DNA of 64,000 nucleotides from Massilia yuzhufengensis (GCF_900112225.1 NZ_FOLD01000005.1:62001-126000), one strand, 5' to 3'. Shown: positions 1 to 8,001, numbered from the stretch's first letter. Program-made: numbers and translations. The notes: generated by a model from the sequence alone, not told the origin.

Positions 1-46
1 AATGCTGGCGCACGGCCGCGCGCGGGCGCTGGTCCCGGCTTGAACT

Positions 47-1015
47 TCAGGCCGGGGTAGCGGCCCTGCTGCGGACCCGGCGGCCGGCCACGGCCATGCC
101 GACGCCGGCCAGCATCAGCGCCAGCGTGCCCGGCTCGGGCACATCCGATGACGGCGTGCCCGTCTCGGGCACAACCACCGGCGGCATGCTGTCGTCGTAG
201 CCGGCCACGTCGGTCGGCTTGAAGTAATGGTTGGAATTGACCTGGATCGTCGAGTTCCAGGACCCGACCACCACCTGGCCATTGATCACGCCCCAGTCTT
301 CGGTGACGGATGCCTTCGGCGCCAGCACGCTCCCGATGATGCCCTTGGGATTGAGCGTTTCCGCGTCCATGAAGTTGAACAGGACATTGTAGTTACGCAG
401 CGGCTCGAAGCTGATGCCGCCGTTGTTGAAGGTCGCGTTCTGGCCGCTCACATTGAAGATCAGGGTCTGACCTGCAATGAGTTTGTCGAGGGCCCAGCTG
501 CTCGAGTAGCGGAACATGTCGGCTGAGACGTTGAACACGTCGACCCCGCCCTTGCCGCTACCGCTGACGACCACGCCGCTCCACAGCTTGCTGACGCTCC
601 CCGTGCTTTCCACCTTGCCCAGGTCGCCGGACAGGCCGAGATAGTAGGCGGAGGCGGCGCCGAAGTCGAAGGGGCTGCTTGTCGTGCTCTCCGGAGTGGC
701 CGCCCATTGCAGCGAGGTGGTGCCGCCCGCGTACATCTTGCCGTGGTCGATCGACCCGCCCGTCAGCTTGATGTCGCCCTTGGCGATCACCGCGTGCGAG
801 CCATAGGCGGCCAGGTTGTTGTAATTGATCGAGTACGAGCTGACGTTGACGTTGCCACCGGCGATGACCGCGCCTTCGACATCGCTCGACGTGGCCGAAA
901 AGTTGCCGAGCGTATAAATATTGGCGCCGCCCATCGTGCTGCCGAGGTCGATGATGCCGGCATGGGCCGCGCTCGACGCGACAATTGCTGTGATCACGAA
1001 GGCGACTCGCCGCAT
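47..1015 (-). CDS. PEP-CTERM sorted protein, choice-of-anchor A type
   Basis: A secreted protein of 322 residues that begins with a Sec signal peptide (MRRVAFVITAIVASSAAHA) and ends with a PEP-CTERM sorting tail: VPEPGTLALMLAGVG, a hydrophobic stretch, then RRVRSR. Such tails are recognised by exosortase, so the protein is probably delivered to the outer surface or the exopolysaccharide matrix. The body is rich in Gly, Ser, Asn and Thr and resembles the choice-of-anchor A domain (name recalled from the family, not searched). The start at 1015 is chosen over an upstream one at 1075 because it opens the signal peptide and has a GGGA Shine-Dalgarno. No exosortase gene is present in the window. 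Confidence 0.85.
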   Translation of the reverse strand: MRRVAFVITAIVASSAAHAGIIDLGSTMGGANIYTLGNFSATSSDVEGAVIAGGNVNVSSYSINYNNLAAYGSHAVIAKGDIKLTGGSIDHGKMYAGGTTSLQWAATPESTTSSPFDFGAASAYYLGLSGDLGKVESTGSVSKLWSGVVVSGSGKGGVDVFNVSADMFRYSSSWALDKLIAGQTLIFNVSGQNATFNNGGISFEPLRNYNVLFNFMDAETLNPKGIIGSVLAPKASVTEDWGVINGQVVVGSWNSTIQVNSNHYFKPTDVAGYDDSMPPVVVPETGTPSSDVPEPGTLALMLAGVGMAVAGRRVRSRAATPA

Positions 1016-1019
1016 GATA

Positions 1020-1048
1020 ATTCCCAATGGAAATTTTAGATTCCCAAT
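1020..1048 (-). promoter_or_regulatory. Two direct ATTGGGAAT repeats before the PEP-CTERM gene
   Basis: The 9-mer ATTGGGAAT (minus strand) occurs at 1040-1048 and again at 1020-1028, exactly 20 bp apart, which is about two helical turns. The proximal copy also supplies the GGGA ribosome-binding site. A regulator site is possible but no matching factor is known to me; the repeat could be chance. Confidence 0.3.
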
Positions 1049-1108
1049 AGTATCAGCAGCCACGTGGCTATGCACATCGACTGTTGCTTTTGGGATAGAC
1101 CGCGACGC

Positions 1109-1921
1109 TTACACCAGGGTTGCGTCGCCCAGCGCCTGGGCGGTGTCCGCGGCTTCTTCGCGCAGCGCGTACAGCGTGGCCTCGTCCAGCGGGCCGGGGT
1201 CCTGGATCTGCTGCTCGCCGAGCGGGGAGCCGACCGCCGCGTAGCGGTTCGCCAGCAGCAGCGTGTCGAGCAAGGTGTGGGGCTCCTGGTTCAGCACGCC
1301 GTCGCGCAGTGCGCCGATGGCCTGGGCCACGTCGCCGGGAATGGCCAGCTTGCGGATGACTTCCTGGCTGACCACGTCCTCGACCAGCACGCCCCAGTTG
1401 TCGGCATCGTCGTCCAGCAGGCCGGGAAAGCCGTCGGCGCGCGACAGCAGGTAGAAGCCGCCCACCTCGTGCACGATGCCGGCGAACAGGGCGGTGTCGG
1501 GGTCGACCCGGGTGACGTGGCGCGCCAGCGCCTGGGCCAGCGCCGCCACCTGGGCGCTGTGGGTCCACAACTGTTCGGCCTTGGCGCGCAGCACCGGGTC
1601 GGCGATGCGGTGGCCGAACTGGCGCACCATGAGGGCGGCCACCAGGCCGCGCAGGCGGCGGTAGCCGATGCGCTGCACCGCGGCGCGCACGTTGCTCACC
1701 TGGACGCCGCCGCTGCCGTAGGCGGCGGTATTGGCCAGCGCCACGGTGCGCGCCGCCAGCTGCGGCTCGGACAGCACCAGCCGGATCGCCTCATCCACAT
1801 GGCAATCCGGGTCGTCCAGGGCCAGCTGCAGGCGCAGCACGGCGTTCACGCTGGTGGGAAAGCTGATGTCTCCACGGGCGGCCTGGGCGGCGATGTATCC
1901 GAAGGCTTCGAGTTTGTTCAC
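1109..1921 (-). CDS. HDOD domain-containing protein
   Basis: The 270-residue protein matches the HDOD fold, a degenerate HD phosphohydrolase-like domain found in bacterial signalling proteins. Recognisable pieces are ISFPTSVNAVLRLQ (about 19-32), ASP/Glu-rich SEPQLAARTVALANTAAYG (50-70), and the central IGYRRLRGLVAALMVRQFG helix (84-102), followed by a TALFAGIVHEVGGFYLL segment. The domain fills the whole protein, with no attached GGDEF, EAL or kinase module, so its output is unknown. The start is GTG at 1921; no other start fits the domain boundary. A TATAAT sits only 6 nt ahead of it, so the mRNA may be leaderless. The IS element at 1981 lies 60 bp upstream. Confidence 0.85.
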   Translation of the reverse strand: MNKLEAFGYIAAQAARGDISFPTSVNAVLRLQLALDDPDCHVDEAIRLVLSEPQLAARTVALANTAAYGSGGVQVSNVRAAVQRIGYRRLRGLVAALMVRQFGHRIADPVLRAKAEQLWTHSAQVAALAQALARHVTRVDPDTALFAGIVHEVGGFYLLSRADGFPGLLDDDADNWGVLVEDVVSQEVIRKLAIPGDVAQAIGALRDGVLNQEPHTLLDTLLLANRYAAVGSPLGEQQIQDPGPLDEATLYALREEAADTAQALGDATLV

Positions 1922-1927
1922 GCGCGA

Positions 1928-1933
1928 ATTATA
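1928..1933 (-). promoter_or_regulatory. Candidate -10 box of the HDOD gene
   Basis: A perfect TATAAT on the minus strand ends 6 nt before the GTG codon at 1921, so transcription would start at or next to the GTG. No good -35 hexamer is present at 16-18 bp spacing. The IS1595 insertion begins about 48 bp further upstream. Confidence 0.45.
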
Positions 1934-1972
1934 CGCCTGCCATCAAGCGAACCCGGCTGTAAGCGCGGCGCC

Positions 1973-1980
1973 AATGGAAA
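1973..1980. repeat. Left 8-bp target site duplication of the IS1595 element
   Basis: AATGGAAA directly abuts the left inverted repeat and is repeated at 3048-3055 after the right one. An 8-bp duplication is the normal size for the IS1595 family. Confidence 0.9.
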
Positions 1981-3047
1981 GGCGCTGTCACCCTAGGCTA
2001 TGGATGAGGATTGAACTGTCGAGCTGCGCTACGGTCCAAACCGTATCGCCATCCCGACGGAGCCTCGCATGCGTTCGCCCCGCTTCAAGAAGTGGTTCGC
2101 CGCCCTGCCGGTGCTGAACCAGCCCCAGCGCCTTCAAGTGCTCGACGCCTTGCGCCCGGCGGCCGGGCTCGATCCGTTGCTGGTGCTGCTCGACGGGTTC
2201 CGAACCGAGCGCTGCTGTCCTGCATGCGCCAGCACGCGCTGGCACCGGCATGGCCAGGCCAATGGCTTGCAGCGCTACCGCTGCCGTGAATGCCGGCGTA
2301 CTTTCAACGACCTGAGCGGCACACCACTGGCGCGCCTGCGCTTGCGCGAGAAATGGCTCGACTACCTCGGCACTCTGCTCGACTCGCTTCCCGTGCGCCG
2401 CGCCGCAGACCGTGTCAAGGTGCATCGCAATACCGCTTTCCGCTGGCGCCACCGCTTTCTCACAAGGGTGCGGGACGATCGCCCAGAGCGGCTGCATGGC
2501 ATCGCCGAAGCCGACGAAATGTTCCTGCTCGAATCGCAAAAGGGATCGCGCCGCCTCGAGCGCCCGCCGCGCAAGCGGGGCGGCACGGCGCACCGGCGCG
2601 GGATGTCGCGTGAACACGACTGCATCCTGGTGGCGCGCGACCGCAGCGGCCAGACCTGCGATGCCCTGACCGGACGCGGGCCCGTGAGCGCGCTCCAGCT
2701 GGAACGGCACCTGTTACCGATGCTCGATCCCCAGGTGCTGCTGGTAACCGACGCCAATGCAGCCTACCGGGCCTTCAGCCGGCGCCACGGGATCGCCCAC
2801 CAGTACGTCAACCTGCGCGCCGGCGAGCGGGTGCGGCGCAGCAGCGAAGGCGCCATCCATGTCCAAAACGTGAATGCCTACCACCGCCGCCTGCGCGACT
2901 GGCTGGCGCGCTTCCACGGCGTCGCGTCGCGCTACCTGCCGAATTACCTGGGCTGGCGCAGGGCGCTCGATGGCGGGCGGGTCAAGTCCGCCGAGGGATT
3001 GCTGCGCTTGGCAATCAAACCCATCCATAGCAAAGAGTGACAGCGCC
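1981..3047 (+). mobile_element. IS1595-family insertion sequence, 1067 bp, complete
   Basis: The element is bounded by imperfect terminal inverted repeats of about 26 bp: left 1981-2006 and right 3022-3047, both beginning GGCGCTGTCAC and sharing GCTATGGATG, with 3 mismatches. It is flanked by an identical 8-bp target duplication, AATGGAAA. It carries one intact transposase gene (2069-3040). Identical duplications and an unbroken reading frame suggest recent insertion. The target lies between the upstream region of the HDOD gene and the terminator of the BON gene; removing the element and one duplication restores a normal intergenic region. Confidence 0.93.
2069..3040 (+). CDS. IS1595-family transposase
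   Basis: The 323-residue protein has an N-terminal zinc ribbon (CCPAC at about 50-54 and CREC at about 73-76), then a helix-turn-helix-like region (RRAADRVKVHRNTAFRWRHR), then a DDE-type catalytic domain with the first acidic site in AEADEMF, the second in VTDANAAY and a C-terminal NVNAYHRRLRDWLARFHG block typical of this family, where Asn may stand in for the usual Glu. The gene is full length and its stop codon lies inside the right inverted repeat. It would catalyse DNA cleavage and strand transfer of its own element. Confidence 0.93.
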   Translation: MRSPRFKKWFAALPVLNQPQRLQVLDALRPAAGLDPLLVLLDGFRTERCCPACASTRWHRHGQANGLQRYRCRECRRTFNDLSGTPLARLRLREKWLDYLGTLLDSLPVRRAADRVKVHRNTAFRWRHRFLTRVRDDRPERLHGIAEADEMFLLESQKGSRRLERPPRKRGGTAHRRGMSREHDCILVARDRSGQTCDALTGRGPVSALQLERHLLPMLDPQVLLVTDANAAYRAFSRRHGIAHQYVNLRAGERVRRSSEGAIHVQNVNAYHRRLRDWLARFHGVASRYLPNYLGWRRALDGGRVKSAEGLLRLAIKPIHSKE

Positions 3048-3055
3048 AATGGAAA
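3048..3055. repeat. Right 8-bp target site duplication of the IS1595 element
   Basis: AATGGAAA follows the right inverted repeat directly and matches 1973-1980. Its last three bases lie in the T-tract (minus strand) of the adjoining terminator. Confidence 0.9.
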
Positions 3056-3084
3056 AGCCCGCACCAGGCAGCGTGCGGGCTCTT
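3053..3084 (-). terminator. Rho-independent terminator of the BON gene
   Basis: On the minus strand GCCCGCA, a 10-nt loop and TGCGGGC are followed by TTTT. It lies 36 bp past the stop of the BON-domain gene. The IS element inserted at the end of its T-tract. Confidence 0.8.
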
Positions 3085-3119
3085 GCGAAGGGCCGGCGCC
3101 GCGGCCGGCGCCGTGCTGC

Positions 3120-3983
3120 TTACTTCACCTTGATATTGCTCTTGACGGTGGTCACGCCTTCGACACCCTTGGCCAGTTTCTCGGCACGGTCGGCTTCCGC
3201 CTTCGAATCGACGAAGCCGCTCAGCATGACCACGCCCTTCTCGGTTTCGACCTTGATCGCCAGCGCGCTCAGGTCCGGCGCCGCAGCCAGGCCAGCCTTG
3301 ATCTTGGTGGTGATCGCGGTGTCCGACAGCGCGGTCGCGGTGCGAGAACCGGCGCGCTCGGCCGCATTCTCGGTGCGGTCGGCGGCGGCGCGGGTCTTGT
3401 CGCCGGCATGGCCCATCGTGGTAGCGGCCACGTCCTTGTTCTCCACCAGGCAGGCGGTCTTGTTGCCGCGCTCGTCGCACTTGGCGACGGCTGCCGCCTT
3501 CACCGGATCCTTGGTGTCGGTCGACGCGATCAGGCCGGCGCTGCCGGCTGCGGCAGCGCGGGTGGCGCCGGTGTCGGTCATGGTGTCACGGGCGCGGGTA
3601 TCGCCCAGCGCCGCGGTGCGCGCCGACTTGGCGGTGGTCATGCAGCTGTCCTTGGCGTTGCCCTTCATGGTGTCGCATTTTTCTTCGGCCAGTTCATACT
3701 CGGCCTCGGCCAGCTTGCGCTGGGCGGCGTTGCGATTGTCCGCGGTGTTGTTGTGCTTCTTGACTGCAGCGAGCTCGGCGCGTGCGCGCATCACGTCGGC
3801 CTGCTCTTCGCACACGTCTTCGTCCTTGAGGGCATCGCACTTCTGCTTGGCGACCTTGTGGTCCGCGGCGATCTTGTCCATGGCCTTCTGGTAGCCGGCG
3901 GTATCGTTCTGGGCAAAGGCTGGTGCGGCGGCGATGGTGGCGCCGGCGGCGGTGGCGAGCAGGGTGGCGAGGAGCTTGTTCAT
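3120..3983 (-). CDS. BON domain-containing periplasmic protein
   Basis: A 287-residue exported protein. Residues 1-25 form a signal peptide ending APAFAQ. The middle holds three repeats of a KCD...C pattern (KQKCDALKDEDVC, EEKCDTMKGNAKDSC, VAKCDERGNKTAC) with Ala/Lys/Glu-rich helices between them, so paired cysteines probably stabilise short helical hairpins in the periplasm. The C-terminal 70 residues are one BON domain (TALSDTAITTKIKAGLAAAP through GVVMLSGFVDSKAEADRAE to VTTVKSNIKVK), as in OsmY-type proteins thought to bind membranes or phospholipids. It is a single-gene unit with its own terminator. Function in the cell is inferred only from the domain. Confidence 0.88.
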   Translation of the reverse strand: MNKLLATLLATAAGATIAAAPAFAQNDTAGYQKAMDKIAADHKVAKQKCDALKDEDVCEEQADVMRARAELAAVKKHNNTADNRNAAQRKLAEAEYELAEEKCDTMKGNAKDSCMTTAKSARTAALGDTRARDTMTDTGATRAAAAGSAGLIASTDTKDPVKAAAVAKCDERGNKTACLVENKDVAATTMGHAGDKTRAAADRTENAAERAGSRTATALSDTAITTKIKAGLAAAPDLSALAIKVETEKGVVMLSGFVDSKAEADRAEKLAKGVEGVTTVKSNIKVK

Positions 3984-4115
3984 GATGGTGTCCCTTGTGG
4001 TCGGTTGTTGTGATAGCGTCCATTAAACGCTGCGCGCCGAACACCATCTGTGCGACAACGAACGCTGGTCGATTAAACAAGCTTGACTGTTGTTACTGTA
4101 CCGCCACGCCCACCC

Positions 4116-4802
4116 TCATTCCGCCTGCAGCAAGCCTTCCCGCCACAGCCCGCCGACGTCGTCGAAGGGCGCGGCGGCGGCCCCGAACGGGGAGCCGTCG
4201 CCCGCCAGGCGTACCCACACGCGCGTGTCGTGGCCGCTGCGCGGCACGGCAACCTTGTCGCGCACGCCGGCCAGCCAGCGGTACACCCGCGCATAGTCGC
4301 CAGGATTGCTGCGCCGGGTCCAGGCCAGCGCGGCCAGGTCGGCAAAGCCTTCCTCGCGGCGCGTCTCGCGCATCGCTTTCGAGGCCGCCAGCAGCGAAGC
4401 GTCGGCCGCGATTTCTTTGCCGGTTTCCACGAAGCCGGCCGGCAGCGCATGCCAGGCGCCCTGCGCATAGCGCCAGCAGTGCGCGATCTCATGCGCCGCC
4501 ATCGCCTCGATCAGCGCGCCCTGCTCGGCTTCGGGCACGCCGGCCAGCACGGTTTCCGCATCGGGGTTGTTACGCAGGGACATGACCAGCTTGCAGCGGC
4601 CATTGCTGAAGCCCATCGCCAGCGGCACGTCGCCGGGACGCGGCTGGGGCTGGACGGTAATGTCGATCGGCAGTTTGAGTTGCTGGGAGTAGGCCAGTAC
4701 CGGCCCGGCGGCGCTGAGCCAGCGCTGTTCGAGCGCGGTCAGTTCCGCAGCGTGGAGGGCCGGTGCGAACAGGGTCGCGGCGAACAGCAAAGGCTTGAAC
4801 AT
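4116..4802 (-). CDS. Secreted HExxH-motif protein, unknown family
   Basis: The 228-residue product starts with a clear signal peptide (MFKPLLFAATLFAPALHA); an alternative start 36 nt upstream would precede this and is rejected. It contains a single zinc-protease-like motif, AHEIAHCW (about residues 131-138), followed by a Glu- and Asp-bearing helix (ETGKEIAADASLLAAS) that could supply a third ligand as in gluzincin-like peptidases. It is too short for a standard M48 or M4 enzyme. No partner genes are evident. A periplasmic metalloprotease is a reasonable guess; the family is not recognised. Confidence 0.7.
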   Translation of the reverse strand: MFKPLLFAATLFAPALHAAELTALEQRWLSAAGPVLAYSQQLKLPIDITVQPQPRPGDVPLAMGFSNGRCKLVMSLRNNPDAETVLAGVPEAEQGALIEAMAAHEIAHCWRYAQGAWHALPAGFVETGKEIAADASLLAASKAMRETRREEGFADLAALAWTRRSNPGDYARVYRWLAGVRDKVAVPRSGHDTRVWVRLAGDGSPFGAAAAPFDDVGGLWREGLLQAE

Positions 4803-4903
4803 GGGATTCTCCCGAGGACATAAAGTGCCTAACGGCAATTCTAGCCCGAGATAAAGCCCTGCTTTTGGGAAAATATTTGCGTCTGTTTAGAACGGCAAAC
4901 TTG

Positions 4904-6073
4904 TCAGTTTTGCCCGCCAGCCGTGCCGGATTCGGCTGCCGCGGGAGCAGCCAGCTGGGCCAGGCGTTCCGATTCCGCCTCGATCGCGGCGGCGGCGGTG
5001 GAGGCCTGCAGCAGGGCCGTGGTGCGCCTGGCCGATTCGCTGAACAGGGCCGGCCTGCCCGCTTCGACGCCGATCGCCGCGGTGACGGCGGTGACCCGCG
5101 CCACGGCATTGGCGATCGCTTCCAGCGCGCCGGTGTCTTCCATGTGCGCGATCGGGCTGCCGACCAGGTCTCGGATATCCTTGGCCACGGCGGCCGAGCG
5201 CAGCGCCAGCGCCTGCAGGTCCTGCGCCACTTCCGAGCGGTCCTCATCGATCTCGCCGGTGCGCAGCGCTTCGACCGAGGCGTCCAGCGCCAGGATGTTG
5301 GCCTGGAAGGCCAGCCCGTCGATGGCGCCGACGATGTCGTCGACGTGTTTCGGCGCCGCGGCCACGGCCGGGATGACGGCCGGCGTGTCGGCTTGCGGCT
5401 CGGCGGCGGCGCCGCGCAGTTCGCGCGCCACATACCAGGTGCCCAGCACGGCGGCCGCCACGGCGCCGGCGCACAGCAGGATGATCCATTGCGAGAAGCC
5501 GGCCGCCAGCTGGCGCGCCGCCGCCATGTCGTCGGCCGCCAGCTTGTGTTCGAGTTCGATGAAGCGGGTGGTGCTGGCCAGCCAGTCCACGAAGGCGGGC
5601 GCGAGCTGCTGCGACATCAGCGCCGCCGCTTCCTGCGCCTGCCCTTGCGCGTGCAGGGCGACCACGCGGTCGACCAGCGGCCGGGTGCGGCGTTCCTGTT
5701 CCTTGATGGCGGCCAGCGCCTCCCGTTCGGCCGGCAGGATGCCTGGCAGTTCGTGGAACAGGGCGTCCAGCGGCGAGGCCGCGCGCGCATAGGCGTCGGC
5801 CAGGGTCTTGATGCGCCCGATCGGCGCAGCGGCGGCGGCGGCATCGGGGGCCAGCACGACATCGCGCACGGCGATGGAACGGTCGCGCACGCTGGCGCGC
5901 AGGTCGACCGCGTAGCGCTGCTTGATGCCGCTGACCTCATCCATGCGGAACAGCAGATGGTCGATCTGGCCCGCACGCGCCGCGGCCAGCACGGCCAGGG
6001 CGATCATCAGGAGGATCACGGCGCCGTAGCCGATGGCCAGCCGCGCGCCAGGGGAAAGGGGCTTCGTCGTCAT
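4904..6073 (-). CDS. Degenerate methyl-accepting chemotaxis-like protein
   Basis: A 389-residue protein with the plan of a chemoreceptor: a short cytoplasmic start, TM1 (about 11-31), a roughly 160-residue periplasmic helical domain of the four-helix-bundle type, TM2 (about 193-213), then a cytoplasmic part. The cytoplasmic part keeps a recognisable hairpin tip, IDGLAFQANILALDASVEA, but lacks the usual following arginine- and glycine-rich block (ARAGEQGRGFAVVA-like) and is only about 170 residues long instead of 300 or more. No HAMP domain is obvious. Contact with CheA/CheW may be lost. No che genes lie nearby. The start at 6073 is taken because the upstream extension is Cys/Arg-rich and unlike an N-terminus. 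Confidence 0.75.
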   Translation of the reverse strand: MTTKPLSPGARLAIGYGAVILLMIALAVLAAARAGQIDHLLFRMDEVSGIKQRYAVDLRASVRDRSIAVRDVVLAPDAAAAAAPIGRIKTLADAYARAASPLDALFHELPGILPAEREALAAIKEQERRTRPLVDRVVALHAQGQAQEAAALMSQQLAPAFVDWLASTTRFIELEHKLAADDMAAARQLAAGFSQWIILLCAGAVAAAVLGTWYVARELRGAAAEPQADTPAVIPAVAAAPKHVDDIVGAIDGLAFQANILALDASVEALRTGEIDEDRSEVAQDLQALALRSAAVAKDIRDLVGSPIAHMEDTGALEAIANAVARVTAVTAAIGVEAGRPALFSESARRTTALLQASTAAAAIEAESERLAQLAAPAAAESGTAGGQN

Positions 6074-6257
6074 GTCGTGGTCATTGAAAAGCGCCTCGGG
6101 AGCGGCGCGGCATGAGCTGCACATGCGCGCCAATAATTTCCCCTAGGCAATGCGGTGACTATAACATGGACCCTGTATGGATTGACGAAGCAACTACTTT
6201 AAGTTAGGTAAATTTGGCGGCACTGTTGCGTCGATGCCAATCGTGCCGCCCTTTCCC

Positions 6258-7970
6258 TTATTTCGTCAACGACGCCGCCGTCACGAAGGCCGGGCGGATG
6301 TCGTTCGGCACGCTCTGCTTGAGGCGGTCGAGCGCCTTCTGCACTTCCGGGCGGATGACGACGTACTTGGCCATCATCGCCTTGGCACGCGCGTAGTCGC
6401 CGGTGGCTTCGATGGTCAGGAACTCGCGGTCCAGGTCGATCACGCCCTGCTTGATCTTCTTGAAGTCCACCGAGAAAGTGCCGTCGCCATTGGCCACGAA
6501 GGCGCCCTTGTCGAGCAGGTAATTCACCTGGATCGCCATGCCGCGCGCGTGCGAGGACGTCAGGCCGAAGTGCAGGGTGCGGAAGCTCGAGGCCAGGAAG
6601 GTGTTGTACAGCTTGCGCTCGGCGGCCGCGCCCTGCCCCAGCGTGTCCTTCAGCAGGCCCTTGTCCATCATGTAGCCCAGCGCCCACAGGCCGGTGATGT
6701 CGGCCTTGGCTTCCTCGATGGTCGAGTAGGTATCTTTCAGGTCCTGGCGCGGGGTCGATTCCTTGCCGCCCTGCTTGGTGTGGTGCGGGCCCAGGCCATG
6801 CATGATCTCGTGCGCCAGGATGTGGGTGAAGAAGGAATCGAAATCCAGGTCCTTCTGGTCTTGCGGGCGCAATACCAGTTTCGAGATGGGCTTCAGGGTC
6901 GATTCGAACTTCGCTTCCTGCACGTTTTTCAGCATCACGCGCTTGGAGCCGCGCTCGCGGATCACGCGTTCGTCGTTGGGCAGGTTGTAGGCGGCGGTCT
7001 GCACGCCCATGTTGCCGTCGCCGGCGCCGTATACCTGGTTCACCACCACCATCGGGGCGATCGCGCCGACCTTCGGGTTGCGGTACTGCTTGTCGAGCGG
7101 CAGGTTGTCTTCGAGTTCCTGCAGGTGCTTGCCGAAGAAATTGAGCTTTTGCGTTTCCTTGTTGTCGCGGATGCTGACGTAGGCTTCGAACGCGGCCTTG
7201 TAGCCGAACAGCTCGTCGTTATAGGTCTCGTAGGGGCCGATGGTGATGTCGACCGGCGAATCCAGATCCATCCAGGCGAAGTCCGAGGCCAGGTAGTCGT
7301 TGCTCAGGAAAGCATCGGCGCGCAAGGTCAGGAATTTCTTGAGCGAGGCGTTGTCGGTGGAGGCGGCGGCTTCGCGCAGCAGCCTGGCCAGCTTTTCCAG
7401 GTCGGGGCGGTATTCGTCCGAGTACTTCACGCTCTTGAATTTGCCGTCGCGGTCGCTGCGGATCACGGTAAAGAACCACTGCGCCTCCGACTTTTGCGCG
7501 GCCGGCAAGGCGTTCATCCAGCCTTCCAGCGCGGCCTTGGATGCGTTTTCCGGATAGAAATTGGCGCCGGCCGGTTTCTTGGCCGGGATCTTGATGCCGG
7601 CGTATTCGGCCGGCATGAAGGACTGGTTATCGTCCAGGCCCGACCATGGGCCCTTGTTCAGCCAGAAGGCGTCCTGGCGCGCGCGGCCCAGCGCCGAATT
7701 GTCTTTCTGCAGGGCGACCCACAGGGCGTCGTTGCCGGCCCAGCGCTGGCGCAGCTGCAGGGTGTCGATGATCTTCGCCGCTTCGATCAGCTTGACGATG
7801 GCGGCGCGGTCGCCCTTGGAGAGCTGGGAGGTATCGGCTTTCAGCTCGGCCGGCGCGAAGCGCTTGGCCATGGTGGCGAGCTGGGCGGCGGTGGCCGGTT
7901 CGGCCGCGGCAGTGGCAGGCACGGCGCCGATGGCCGCGCACAGCATGAGGGGAGCGAGGATGTGCTTCAT
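6258..7970 (-). CDS. Secreted M49-like (dipeptidyl-peptidase III-type) metallopeptidase
   Basis: A 570-residue exported protein with signal peptide MKHILAPLMLCAAIGAVPATAAA. The zinc site is HEIMHGLGPHH (about residue 390) with the downstream acidic motif EEAKADITGLWALG (about 419-432). This matches the branch of the DPP III superfamily that carries HExxHGxGPH and EEAKAD, as in plant Nudix3-type proteins, rather than the classical HELLGH and EECRAE. Preceding conserved text includes ITIGPYETYNDELFGYKAAFE. It probably cleaves short peptides in the periplasm; the exact specificity cannot be read. It stands alone, with a short gap to the following Ycf48-like gene. Confidence 0.82.
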   Translation of the reverse strand: MKHILAPLMLCAAIGAVPATAAAEPATAAQLATMAKRFAPAELKADTSQLSKGDRAAIVKLIEAAKIIDTLQLRQRWAGNDALWVALQKDNSALGRARQDAFWLNKGPWSGLDDNQSFMPAEYAGIKIPAKKPAGANFYPENASKAALEGWMNALPAAQKSEAQWFFTVIRSDRDGKFKSVKYSDEYRPDLEKLARLLREAAASTDNASLKKFLTLRADAFLSNDYLASDFAWMDLDSPVDITIGPYETYNDELFGYKAAFEAYVSIRDNKETQKLNFFGKHLQELEDNLPLDKQYRNPKVGAIAPMVVVNQVYGAGDGNMGVQTAAYNLPNDERVIRERGSKRVMLKNVQEAKFESTLKPISKLVLRPQDQKDLDFDSFFTHILAHEIMHGLGPHHTKQGGKESTPRQDLKDTYSTIEEAKADITGLWALGYMMDKGLLKDTLGQGAAAERKLYNTFLASSFRTLHFGLTSSHARGMAIQVNYLLDKGAFVANGDGTFSVDFKKIKQGVIDLDREFLTIEATGDYARAKAMMAKYVVIRPEVQKALDRLKQSVPNDIRPAFVTAASLTK

Positions 7971-8001
7971 GGTGTCCCTGGTCGTTGTCAGTAGAGAGAT
8001 A

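Noticed and set aside
3037..3894. Plus-strand frame of 285 codons across the BON gene
   Set aside because: It is the antisense of a well-supported signal-peptide and BON-domain gene, and begins in the right end of the IS element.
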